Shown: piece by piece, positions 45,221 through 52,771 of the stretch
Layout: every line of letters starts with the position of its first letter
How positions within the stretch are numbered: the stretch's first letter is position 1
DNA from: CBDFKV01 sp965249035
GTDB lineage: Bacteria > Pseudomonadota > Gammaproteobacteria > Arenicellales > Poriferihabitantaceae
NCBI GenBank assembly: GCA_965249035.1
Contig: CBDFKV010000007.1
Span: forward strand, 434,001 to 498,000
DNA length: 64,000 nucleotides
Direction: 5' to 3'
Position numbers and translations under genes: made by a program
The notes under the pieces: generated by a model
Seen by the model: only the letters and a program-made list of their open reading frames with translations
Told to the model about the DNA's origin: nothing
Databases searched by the model: none

Positions 45221-46234
45221 TTAATCCTCTTGCTTGGGTTTATTATCTCTGCCGGGGTACCACGGCACTCTGCCATTGAGTACACCCGACTCAGTGACGA
45301 TCTCTCGGACTGCGTGCTCTTGCTTGTAGGCCATTACGTGCACGCCCGCAACACCCTCAATTTCTTTGATCGCTTGCATCATTTCAATACATATCTTTTG
45401 ACCTTCACGCTTAGGGCTTTTGGCGCCTAACAAGCGCTTAATAATAGTATCGGGAATACGCACGCCGGGCACATGATCACGAATCCAGGCTGCCGAGCGT
45501 GCCGATGCCAAAGGCCCGACACCAGCCAGAATAAACACTTTTTCGTTTAAGCCCAAGTCGCATACTTGCTGCATGTAGGCTTTGAAAATATCCAAGTCAT
45601 AACAATATTGGGTTTGTATAAAACTGGCCCCTGCCGCGACTTTTTTACTTAAGCGGTCAACGCGCGCACCCAAAGGCTCGGCAAACGGATTGGCTGCCGC
45701 ACCCAAGAATACTTTCGGCGAACTGCTTAGCTTTCGACCACTGAGAAAAGTGGATTGATCCCGCATGGTCTTGGCAGTTTGCAGCAACGACATGCAACCC
45801 AGGTCAAAGACGGGCTTCGCTTCGGGGTGATCTCCGGCGCTCACGTCATCACCGCTGAGACACAGTATATTACTAACACCTAAGGCGCTGGCCCCCAAGA
45901 TATCACCTTGGATCGCAATCCGGTTTCTATCTCGGCATGAAATTTGCAACACCGGTGAATAACCGGCTCTAGTCAGCAATGCGCATACTGCCACGCTGGC
46001 CATATGACAATTAGCGCCCGATCCATCCGTCGCATTGATGGCGTCTACCACACCGTTAAATAGTGCAGCACGCTCGTACACATCCTCTGGAGAAGCGGAG
46101 TCAGGTGGTGCTAGCTCACTGGTGACCGCAAATTCTCCCGCGCGTAACACCCGCTCTAAACGCCCGCCTGAATCGTGCCCGGGCAAAATGGGTAGTTGCT
46201 GGCCTGTTTCCGGTTCATCATCCAGATACATCAA
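45221..46234 (-). CDS. metF: Methylenetetrahydrofolate reductase
   Basis: This 337-residue FAD enzyme interconverts methylene-THF and methyl-THF. Evidence includes FAVTSELAPPDSASPEDV (the pocket Glu), DAINATDGSGANCHMAS, LQISCRDRNRIAIQGDILGASALGVSNILCLSGDD and ASFIQTQYCYD. A GVHVMAYKQE end is present. The frame is one base from metV and four from the methyltransferase. With MetV it may run in the oxidative direction, from methyl-THF to methylene-THF, as in the C1-oxidation module. Confidence 0.92.
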   Translation of the reverse strand: MMYLDDEPETGQQLPILPGHDSGGRLERVLRAGEFAVTSELAPPDSASPEDVYERAALFNGVVDAINATDGSGANCHMASVAVCALLTRAGYSPVLQISCRDRNRIAIQGDILGASALGVSNILCLSGDDVSAGDHPEAKPVFDLGCMSLLQTAKTMRDQSTFLSGRKLSSSPKVFLGAAANPFAEPLGARVDRLSKKVAAGASFIQTQYCYDLDIFKAYMQQVCDLGLNEKVFILAGVGPLASARSAAWIRDHVPGVRIPDTIIKRLLGAKSPKREGQKICIEMMQAIKEIEGVAGVHVMAYKQEHAVREIVTESGVLNGRVPWYPGRDNKPKQED

Positions 46235-46699
46235 TCAATCCTCTTGATAGAATTGCTGGTCGCGCTTTTCTTTGACTTCACGCAACCACGAGGAGGTGCC
46301 TTTAAGTCGGTGGTCGACTGGACCGTTGACCGCTGTGATCTTGCCATCTTTAATCGACTGCGCACCGCGCCAAGCCTCAACCCAAACACAGCGCATATCA
46401 GCGTCAACCTCGCAACTACCATCTTCCCGAACGCCACCACAAGGGCCATTTCGCAGTTGCTTGGGGCAATTCATCGGGCACGACATGCCTGTTTGTGACA
46501 GCAAACACTTGCCGCACATCTGGCAATCAAACAAAAAGCTTTTGGTGTGCCTTTCCAGGAACGTGATGGGCTTCGCAACTCGATCGTAGCCGAGCTTAAG
46601 CCACAACGGATGCAATCTGATCATTACTCCTTCAAATCTATGGTAAAACCACATAAAGTAGCGCGCGTTAGTGACTGACCATTTGCGCACTACGTACAT
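46235..46699 (-). CDS. metV: MetV, Cys-rich methylenetetrahydrofolate reductase partner
   Basis: This 154-residue protein is the C-terminal-domain partner of MetF. Its Cys cluster (CQMCGKC ... SCPMNCPKQLRNGPCGG ... CEV ... CVWVEAW) probably binds zinc or Fe-S. The MetF-MetV pair is known from acetogens and other C1 users. The stop lies one base before the metF start, showing tight coupling. Confidence 0.84.
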   Translation of the reverse strand: MYVVRKWSVTNARYFMWFYHRFEGVMIRLHPLWLKLGYDRVAKPITFLERHTKSFLFDCQMCGKCLLSQTGMSCPMNCPKQLRNGPCGGVREDGSCEVDADMRCVWVEAWRGAQSIKDGKITAVNGPVDHRLKGTSSWLREVKEKRDQQFYQED

Positions 46700-46701
46700 C
46701 G

Positions 46702-47013
46702 TCAGCTTTCGTCCTTGGCAGCTTGAAGGCCAAAATTACGCGCGAGGATATCCAACACCTGATCGGAGTAATCGTGCTCGATAGCCGACGACGCAGCTTC
46801 TAAAGCCGCCTCCAGATCAGCATCACAGGCTTTGGTTTCGCGGCGCCAATCATCCAGGTAGGCATCGGCGCTGGTCTTTTTAGCGCGCATCGCAGCTCGA
46901 TCAATGGCCTTTTGAAAACGATCCGGCAACAGTACTTTGCTTCGTTTCCGACCCGCCCTGGCGATTAGCTGCGAAGGAATGTCGCGCCAGAATATGGTAA
47001 TTAACTGTGCCAC
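46702..47013 (-). CDS. Virulence-factor family (PF13769-like) small protein
   Basis: This 103-residue protein has an N-terminal ITIFWRDIPSQLIARAGRKR segment, then RFQKAIDRAAMRA, SADAYLDDWRRE and an acidic helix, a pattern I connect with the PF13769 'virulence factor' family. That name is historic; the family is often beside metF/metV. No catalytic motif is evident. It overlaps the DUF1638 stop by one base and lies two bases from metV. Confidence 0.72.
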   Translation of the reverse strand: MAQLITIFWRDIPSQLIARAGRKRSKVLLPDRFQKAIDRAAMRAKKTSADAYLDDWRRETKACDADLEAALEAASSAIEHDYSDQVLDILARNFGLQAAKDES

Positions 47014-47621
47014 TAGGCCGCCACTCTGCTGGGAATAGCAACGCTCAACTCAGATTGCAGATCACCATAACCCGTGTGTAACGCTTCAAAAGCCAGGCCT
47101 AAACGATCAGCCGCTTGTTTTGCGCGTACCTGTAAATCTGGATCGTGAGTTTGCGACAAGTATAAAACTCGCTCATAATTGCCGAAATACAGTGGTAATA
47201 ACTCAGGTTTCTTTTCCAGTCCAAGCCCCTGCCAAATCAGGCGCTCAAAGTGTCGCGCCAAAAAATCGGTCAGATAAAATGTGCCTAACACTTGCTCGGA
47301 CAGCTCGGTAAACACGGCGGTAGTCGCAAAGAATTCATAACAGTGCGCCCCTGGCAGCCGCTCAACTCCTTCGCGCTCAAGCACCTGATCTAACAAACCA
47401 CCTGTACCACAGTCCGCATAAGCGGCAAATATCTCAACATTTGGATCGGTAGCACGAATAGTCGCTATTGTCTCCGCGACTGCTGCGGGAATCAGTTGGG
47501 GCCGATTGTGTAAATCAGCAGGCAAGCATTGAATGCGAACGTGATCCCAAGCGTTCAGTGCCTTGAGGGCAACGATCTCTTTAGCCAGTGCCCCGCAAGC
47601 AATGATAACGACCGATTTCAT
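47013..47621 (-). CDS. DUF1638 protein in the corrinoid operon
   Basis: This 202-residue protein starts MKSVVIIACGALAKEI and has IQCLPADLHNRPQLIP, IFAAYADCGTGGLLDQVLE, LPGAHCYEFFATT and FYLTDFLARHFERLIWQGLG: the DUF1638 family, found near methylamine/corrinoid genes in methanogens and Rhodobacteraceae. Conserved Cys and His residues (ADCGTGG, AHCYEF) hint at metal or cofactor binding. The ATG at 47619-47621 is used; the frame continues to 47798 through the corrinoid gene and is not likely. Function unknown. Confidence 0.8.
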   Translation of the reverse strand: MKSVVIIACGALAKEIVALKALNAWDHVRIQCLPADLHNRPQLIPAAVAETIATIRATDPNVEIFAAYADCGTGGLLDQVLEREGVERLPGAHCYEFFATTAVFTELSEQVLGTFYLTDFLARHFERLIWQGLGLEKKPELLPLYFGNYERVLYLSQTHDPDLQVRAKQAADRLGLAFEALHTGYGDLQSELSVAIPSRVAA

Positions 47622-47640
47622 CTGTTCAGGTGTGTCGATA

Positions 47641-48336
47641 TTATGCAGCACGACGTTGTGCCACCAACTCCTTGGCAATATCAACCGCCGCTGCGGCATC
47701 CCGACAATAAGCATCAGCACCAACGGCCAGGCCAAACTCTTCATTAAGTGGCGCCCCCCCAACCAAAACGATAAAGTCATCACGGATTCCACGCGCAATT
47801 AGCTCATCGATAACTACCTTCATATACGGCATGGTCGTGGTCAATAAGGCAGACATCCCCACGATGTCGGGTTTATGCTCTTCAATCGCCGCCAAATAGT
47901 TCTCAACGGGATTATTAATACCGATATCGATCACTTCAAAGCCCGCGCCTTCCATCATCATCCGCACCAAGTTTTTACCGATATCATGAATATCTCCCTT
48001 GACGGTGCCAATAACCATCTTTCCCGCGTTAGGTGCTCCTGATTCTGTCAGCAAAGGCTGCAGTATCGCCATCCCGCCTTTCATAGCATTGGCAGCAGAC
48101 AGCACCTCAGGAACAAATAAGATGCCATCACGAAAGTCGACGCCAACAATGGTCATGCCCCCAACCAAAGCTTCGGATAGCACTTTCTCAGCGTTCCAGC
48201 CTCGTTCGAGTAATATCTCAGTGCCTTCGATGACTTCTTCTTTCATCCCATCGTATAAGTCGTCGTGCATTTGCTCGACTAACTCATCATTCGGAAGCGC
48301 GCTTAGGTCAATATCGTCTTCGTAGTCATCACTCAT
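47641..48336 (-). CDS. B12-binding corrinoid protein (MtgC/MttC-like)
   Basis: This 231-residue protein has a helical cap (residues about 15-90) and the Rossmann B12 domain with GTVKGDIHDIGKNLV, His117 being the likely cobalt ligand in D-x-H-x-x-G, then GADVIDIG-like GFEVIDIGINNPVENY and LVGGAPLNEEF. It is the methyl carrier of the pathway. The first ten residues are strikingly acidic (six of ten Asp/Glu). First gene of the eight-gene leftward operon, 105 bases downstream of the candidate promoter. Confidence 0.93.
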   Translation of the reverse strand: MSDDYEDDIDLSALPNDELVEQMHDDLYDGMKEEVIEGTEILLERGWNAEKVLSEALVGGMTIVGVDFRDGILFVPEVLSAANAMKGGMAILQPLLTESGAPNAGKMVIGTVKGDIHDIGKNLVRMMMEGAGFEVIDIGINNPVENYLAAIEEHKPDIVGMSALLTTTMPYMKVVIDELIARGIRDDFIVLVGGAPLNEEFGLAVGADAYCRDAAAAVDIAKELVAQRRAA

Positions 48337-48359
48337 ATCATTAACTCGTCAGCATAAGG

Positions 48360-48442
48360 TTCAGTGTCATTCAAGCTTATTTCTACGCCAGTTTTGATGG
48401 CCTGCTAGTTACGACCCACGATTATAAGCACGCGACACTGAA
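48360..48442. repeat. Inverted repeat upstream of the corrinoid operon
   Basis: TTCAGTGTC (48360-48368) and GACACTGAA (48434-48442) form a perfect 9-bp inverted repeat 65 bases apart in the gap between fhs and the corrinoid gene. The right arm lies within the promoter spacer, and its AGTGTCGC extension recurs upstream of fhs. It could be a regulator site with looping. Confidence 0.5.
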
Positions 48443-48450
48443 GTACTCAA
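48421..48450 (-). promoter_or_regulatory. Candidate sigma-70 promoter for the corrinoid operon
   Basis: On the minus strand TTGAGT (48445-48450) and TATAAT (48421-48426) are 18 bases apart. The -10 is perfect and the -35 matches four of six. It sits about 85 bases ahead of the corrinoid gene, just after the fhs stop, so the operon can be read separately from fhs. Confidence 0.5.
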
Positions 48451-48466
48451 AGTCCTTGTTTTTCAA

Positions 48467-50158
48467 TCAAAACAAGCCTTCGATGTCACCGGCATCATTG
48501 ACGTAGATCGCCTCTGCTGCTGGCGTCCTGGGTAAACCCGGCATGGTCATGATATCGCCACAAATAACCACGACAAAACCCGCGCCTGCTGATAACCGCA
48601 CTTCCCTGACTGGCACCACGTGGCCGCTGGGTGCATTTTTAAGCTGCGGGTCGGTGCTGAACGATAATGGCGTTTTGGCAATGCAAACCGGGAAATTGCC
48701 ATAATTCTTTTCTAGCTTCGCAAATTGCGTCCGGACTGCTTTATCGGCGATGATGTCTTCCGCGCCGTATAGCTCTTGGGCAATCGTGCGAGTTTTTCCC
48801 CATAGTGACAATTGTGCATTGTACAAAAATTCAAACTGCGCTGGCTCGTCGTCAATCATCGCGACCACAGCCTTGCCCAAGTCTTCGCTGCCTTCTGAGC
48901 CCATCGCCCAATGATCAGACTCAACTGTTTTGATGCCTTCTTTCTCACATAGGCTCATGAATAATTCCCGCTCAGCTTTGGTATCGGCATTAAAACGATT
49001 TAAAGCGACCATTACCGGCACGCCAAATTTACGTGTATTAGTGACGTGACGTCGCAAATTGGCAAACCCCGTCTGAATCGCTTCCAGGTTTTCGTCTCCC
49101 AGGTGCGCTTGCTCAGCACCGCCGTGCAATTTTAACGCGCGCAAGGTGCAGACAATCACCGCAGCGTCAGGACGAAGGCCCGATTTACGCATTTTAATGT
49201 CAAAAAACTTTTCAGCGCCAAGGTCCGCGCCAAAACCCGCTTCAGTGATCACATAGTCAGCATGTTTAAGTGCCGTTTTGGTGGCAATGACGGAGTTGCA
49301 GCCATGCGCAATGTTGGCAAACGGTCCGCCGTGGATAAAACAGGGCGTGCCTTCCATGGTTTGCACCAAATTAGGCTGAATAGCGTCTTTTAACAGCGCT
49401 GTCATTGCGCCTTCGGCCTTCAAGTCGCTGGCTAGAACGGGCTTACCTTTGCGGGTATGGCCGACAATGATGCTACCTAGTCGCTCCTGCAAGTCTTTTA
49501 AACTAGAGGCTAAACAAAATATAGCCATCACTTCAGAGGCGACCGTGATATCAAATCTATCGGTGCGTGGAAAACCATTGGTGACGCCACCAAGGCTATT
49601 AGTGATTTCACGTAACGCGCGATCATTCATGTCAACCACCCGCCCCCAACCCACGCGGCGCGAGTCAAGTTCAAGCTCATTACCCCAATACATATGATTA
49701 TCAACCATTGCCGACAGCAAGTTATGCGCTGACGTGATCGCATGAAAATCACCATTAAAGTGTAAATTGATTTGCTCCATCGGCACCACCTGCGCGTAAC
49801 CACCACCCGCCGCTCCACCTTTCATGCCAAAACAAGGGCCTAAGGACGGCTCACGCAAGCAAATGGTGGCTTTCTTGCCGATCCGAGTTAACGCATCTCC
49901 CAAACCCACCGAGGTGGTCGTTTTCCCTTCACCCGCAGCAGTTGGCGTGATTCCAGCCACCAAAATCAATTTACCGTTGGGGCGATCTTCTAAGGATTCT
50001 ATGTAGTTTCGATTGATTTTGGCACGATGCTTGCCGTAGGGAATAACGTGTTCTTCATCAATCTTGAGCCTATCGGCAATTTCCTGGATCGGGCGCATCT
50101 TGGCATTACGCGCGATTTCAATGTCAGATAGTGGATTCGTTCGTTGCTCAATGGGCAT
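48467..50158 (-). CDS. fhs: Formate-tetrahydrofolate ligase
   Basis: This 563-residue enzyme joins formate to THF with ATP, or runs in reverse. Visible are TPTAAGEGKTTTSVGLGDAL (P-loop), LREPSLGPCFGMKGGAAGGGYAQVVPME, NLHFNGDFHAI, PCFIHGGPFANIAHGCNS and VALNRFNADT. The length is typical. The ATG at 50156-50158 has a strong AAGGAG upstream; the open frame extends to 50278 without conserved residues. In the oxidative direction it would turn formyl-THF to formate and make ATP. It precedes the corrinoid operon on the same strand. Confidence 0.96.
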   Translation of the reverse strand: MPIEQRTNPLSDIEIARNAKMRPIQEIADRLKIDEEHVIPYGKHRAKINRNYIESLEDRPNGKLILVAGITPTAAGEGKTTTSVGLGDALTRIGKKATICLREPSLGPCFGMKGGAAGGGYAQVVPMEQINLHFNGDFHAITSAHNLLSAMVDNHMYWGNELELDSRRVGWGRVVDMNDRALREITNSLGGVTNGFPRTDRFDITVASEVMAIFCLASSLKDLQERLGSIIVGHTRKGKPVLASDLKAEGAMTALLKDAIQPNLVQTMEGTPCFIHGGPFANIAHGCNSVIATKTALKHADYVITEAGFGADLGAEKFFDIKMRKSGLRPDAAVIVCTLRALKLHGGAEQAHLGDENLEAIQTGFANLRRHVTNTRKFGVPVMVALNRFNADTKAERELFMSLCEKEGIKTVESDHWAMGSEGSEDLGKAVVAMIDDEPAQFEFLYNAQLSLWGKTRTIAQELYGAEDIIADKAVRTQFAKLEKNYGNFPVCIAKTPLSFSTDPQLKNAPSGHVVPVREVRLSAGAGFVVVICGDIMTMPGLPRTPAAEAIYVNDAGDIEGLF

Positions 50159-50284
50159 AGCGTAGTTTCTCCTTAGAATGATGGTTTGGCGAATACAAAG
50201 TAGTTCGTCTTGCTTATCTGGCGGGCATTGTGCGCCTTCGGCGATGGTTATAATTTCAGTATGGCGACTCAGGAACATTCAAAA

Positions 50285-50292
50285 GCGACACT
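50285..50292 (-). promoter_or_regulatory. AGTGTCGC box upstream of fhs
   Basis: The octamer AGTGTCGC on the minus strand lies 127 bases before the fhs ATG, just above the weak candidate promoter. The same octamer is present in the corrinoid operon promoter (48432-48439). A shared regulator is suspected. Confidence 0.35.
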
Positions 50293-50433
50293 TTCTGAAC
50301 AAGCCTGCAGATTAATAATTCTTTTTCACGCCAATACTATATCTATCAACCTAAAAATCAACACATACTGATCATCAGCAGTTTTCTGGTGTTGTACAAA
50401 TTCAGGTGACTGCTCGATACGGTTCCGGTTGGC

Positions 50434-50460
50434 ACAAAAAACCCGCCTAGATCAGGCGGG
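50434..50460 (-). terminator. Terminator of the PotABCD-type operon
   Basis: CCCGCCTAGATCAGGCGGG (50442-50460) makes a stem of 7-8 bp; read on the minus strand it is followed by GTTTTTTG. It closes the ABC importer operon. Confidence 0.85.
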
Positions 50461-50496
50461 TGAGAATCCAATACTTACGATATTAATCGCTGGCGG

Positions 50497-51348
50497 CTAA
50501 CCAGGTGACAAGCCTCTCAGACGCTCGTTACGACGACGCAGTAGTTCGATCGCCGTCAGTAACAAGATAGAAAAGCAAATTAGTAAAGTCGCTACTGCCA
50601 AAATGGTTGGGCTGATTTGCTCTCGAATCCCTGAAAACATTGCCCAGGGAATCGTGCGCTGATTAACGCTGCCGACAAACAACACCACCACCACTTCATC
50701 AAACGACGTAATAAAAGCAAACAACGCCCCGGATATAACCCCTGGCGTAATCAGCGGGACGGTGATCTGGAAAAACGTCCGAGTGGGTGTTGCCCCTAAA
50801 CTGGCGGCTGCGCGATTTAAACTATGGTCGAAACCAGTGAGCGTTGCGGTTACCACGATGACAACAAATGGCGTCGCCAGCGCGGCGTGCGCCAAAACCA
50901 CCCCTACAAAGGTGCCTGCCAAATTAACACGTGAGTAGAAAAAGAACATCCCCGCTGCTGAAATGATCAAAGGCACAACCATTGGCGAGATTAAAATCCC
51001 CATGACTGCGGTCTTGTAGGGGAAATCTGAACGGCTTAACCCCAACGCTGCCAGCGTACCTAAAAAGGTTGAAATGATGGTCGAGAAAAAAGCAATGACT
51101 AGAGAATTCCGTACCGCTGCTTGCCAATTACGACTGGCAAAAAACTCTTCATACCAACGAGTGGAATAGCCAGCTGGATCAAATGCAACCATCTCCGGGG
51201 TAAAAGTGAAGTACGGCTGCGCGTTAAATGACAGCGGAATAATGATCAGAATGGGAACAATCAAAAACAGAAAAATCAGCCCACAGATCGTCAAGAACGT
51301 GTAGTGCCAGACTCTTTCGCCGGTGGTTGCGTGTAGTGGTAATGCCAT
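50497..51348 (-). CDS. ABC transporter permease, PotC-like
   Basis: This 283-residue inner-membrane protein has six hydrophobic segments and an EAA loop (LNRAAASLGATPTRTFFQITVPLITPGVISG) as in spermidine/putrescine-type PotC permeases. Start ATG at MALPLHATT. It is 15 bases after the PotB-like gene. The substrate may not be polyamines: similar systems carry amino acid-like or phosphonate compounds. Confidence 0.88.
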   Translation of the reverse strand: MALPLHATTGERVWHYTFLTICGLIFLFLIVPILIIIPLSFNAQPYFTFTPEMVAFDPAGYSTRWYEEFFASRNWQAAVRNSLVIAFFSTIISTFLGTLAALGLSRSDFPYKTAVMGILISPMVVPLIISAAGMFFFYSRVNLAGTFVGVVLAHAALATPFVVIVVTATLTGFDHSLNRAAASLGATPTRTFFQITVPLITPGVISGALFAFITSFDEVVVVLFVGSVNQRTIPWAMFSGIREQISPTILAVATLLICFSILLLTAIELLRRRNERLRGLSPG

Positions 51349-51363
51349 CGTTGCTCTCCCGCC

Positions 51364-52641
51364 TTAGCCCAGTTTCATGTTGTCGATACCCACAATCTTG
51401 TCGTAGAGTATGTACAAAGCCAACACCAACAACAGCAAAATAGTGCCCAATGCGGCTGCAAGGCCCCAATTCAACGAAGTTGAAATATGGTAGGCAATAA
51501 AATTACTGATTAAGGTGCCATCGGTTCCGCCAACCAGCGCGGGTGTGATGTAGTAACCAATCGCCAGAATAAATACCAATATCCCCCCTGCACCAATGCC
51601 AGCGATGGTATTGGGAAAATAAACGCGTCTAAATGCCATAAAGGGTGTCGCCCCCATGGAGCGTGCCGCTCGAACATAGCTGGGCGGGATCGTTTTCATG
51701 ACACTAAACAGCGGCAATATCATAAACGGCAGCAAGATATGCGTCATCGCAATGATAGTACCGGTCTGATTGTGAATCATCGATAAGCGCCCGTCTTCCG
51801 AGATCAATCCGATCGCAATCAGAAAATCATTGATGACACCCTCACGCTGTAACAGTGCGATCCAGGCGCTGGTACGTACCAGCAAAGAAGTCCAAAAAGG
51901 TAGCAGCACCAAGATCATCAATAAGTTGCTGGTGCGTGTTTTCAGTGTGGCTAACAGATAAGCGATGGGGTAACCCAATAGCACGGTCATGAATGTAATT
52001 AAGGAGCTTAGCCACAACGTTCTTCCAAATAAATTAAGGTAAATACGTTTGTCTTCCGGCTTCATCTGCACGCCGTCGGCGGTTCCTTGTGCATCAAACG
52101 CTGAGTAGTAGTACGAAGGCGTATACTTTCCGCTTTCGCGCTGGATCAACTGCCATATTTCTGGGTTTCCCCATTTTTTGTCGATAGCAACGACCGTATC
52201 CTGATAGCTACCACTTAACTTGGCAGAGTCGAAGCTCTTAAGTTTTCGCCCAGTTTTTCGAAACAGGCTAGACATGCCCGACTTCTCGTAATTAAGTCGC
52301 TTACCGAATCGATTAATGGTTTTCGCCTCAGCGGCTACTTTCACATCCTCAACGAAACTTTTAAAAACCACCTCATCGGGCAATTCGCCAGATGTACTAT
52401 CCCAGTTCGCGAGTTGTATTGCCGTGTTGGGCAATATCTCCTGCGCTATTTTATTGTCTACGCTGCGTAGCAGCATATCGAAAATAGGAATTAGAAAAGT
52501 GAACAGGATAAAAATGAAAAGTGGCGCCACCAACAATAACGCCGTACGTTTCCGACGCCGCAAGGTGCGTTGCAAACTTACCTTAAGCGGCACCCCGTCG
52601 GAGGTAGTTAACGGTGCGGTAGCTGTATCTGTCTGATCCAT
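51364..52641 (-). CDS. ABC transporter permease, PotB-like, with large periplasmic insert
   Basis: This 425-residue permease has one hydrophobic segment near residue 40, then about 150 hydrophilic residues, then five helices with an EAA loop (SYVRAARSMGATPFMAFRRVYFPNTIAGIGAG). The insertion between the first and second helix is larger than in E. coli PotB (about 275 residues) but is a known feature of a subfamily in marine Proteobacteria. It pairs with the PotC-like gene downstream. Confidence 0.87.
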   Translation of the reverse strand: MDQTDTATAPLTTSDGVPLKVSLQRTLRRRKRTALLLVAPLFIFILFTFLIPIFDMLLRSVDNKIAQEILPNTAIQLANWDSTSGELPDEVVFKSFVEDVKVAAEAKTINRFGKRLNYEKSGMSSLFRKTGRKLKSFDSAKLSGSYQDTVVAIDKKWGNPEIWQLIQRESGKYTPSYYYSAFDAQGTADGVQMKPEDKRIYLNLFGRTLWLSSLITFMTVLLGYPIAYLLATLKTRTSNLLMILVLLPFWTSLLVRTSAWIALLQREGVINDFLIAIGLISEDGRLSMIHNQTGTIIAMTHILLPFMILPLFSVMKTIPPSYVRAARSMGATPFMAFRRVYFPNTIAGIGAGGILVFILAIGYYITPALVGGTDGTLISNFIAYHISTSLNWGLAAALGTILLLLVLALYILYDKIVGIDNMKLG

Positions 52642-52677
52642 AAAAAGTTCAGTACCTAAATAAATGCTTAAATTGAT

Positions 52678-52724
52678 TCAATTCAGAATACCCTTGATAT
52701 CGAGACAAGAATATTCTGAATTGA
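52678..52724 (-). promoter_or_regulatory. Intercistronic hairpin after the PotD-like gene
   Basis: TCAATTCAGAATA (52678-52690) and TATTCTGAATTGA (52712-52724) form a perfect 13-bp stem with a 21-base loop between the binding protein and permease genes. No T-run follows on the minus strand. It mirrors the aapJ-aapQ hairpin and probably sets the ratio of binding protein to permease. Confidence 0.65.
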
Positions 52725-52771
52725 ACCGGAGCAATAGCGCTAGCAAATGGCTCCGGAACAATTAACGATAG

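Larger units (their letters stand above)
50159..50496. other. Intergenic region upstream of fhs
   Basis: About 340 bases separate the fhs start and the end of the ABC importer operon. It contains the terminator of that operon (50434-50460), the AGTGTCGC motif (50285-50292) and a possible weak fhs promoter (TTCCTG, 17 bases, TATAAC on the minus strand, near 50250-50278). A CGCC-GAA-GGCG hairpin lies near 50235-50245. No additional gene is seen. Confidence 0.45.

Noticed and set aside
47622..47798. Longer DUF1638 start overlapping the corrinoid gene
   Set aside because: The extra 59 residues come from the corrinoid gene read in another frame; the family begins at MKSVVIIACGAL.
50159..50278. 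Possible glycine-type riboswitch in the fhs leader
   Set aside because: CGCCGAAGGCGCA and CAGATAAGCAAGAC on the minus strand resemble pieces of the glycine aptamer core, but I could not find the 5' GGAGAG strand or a fitting P1 stem. CGCC-GAA-GGCG is a simple small hairpin. An Infernal search with RF00504 would decide.
50159..50278. N-terminal extension of Fhs
   Set aside because: The open frame continues 40 codons upstream of 50158, but those residues are unlike Fhs and a strong AAGGAG site marks the internal ATG.
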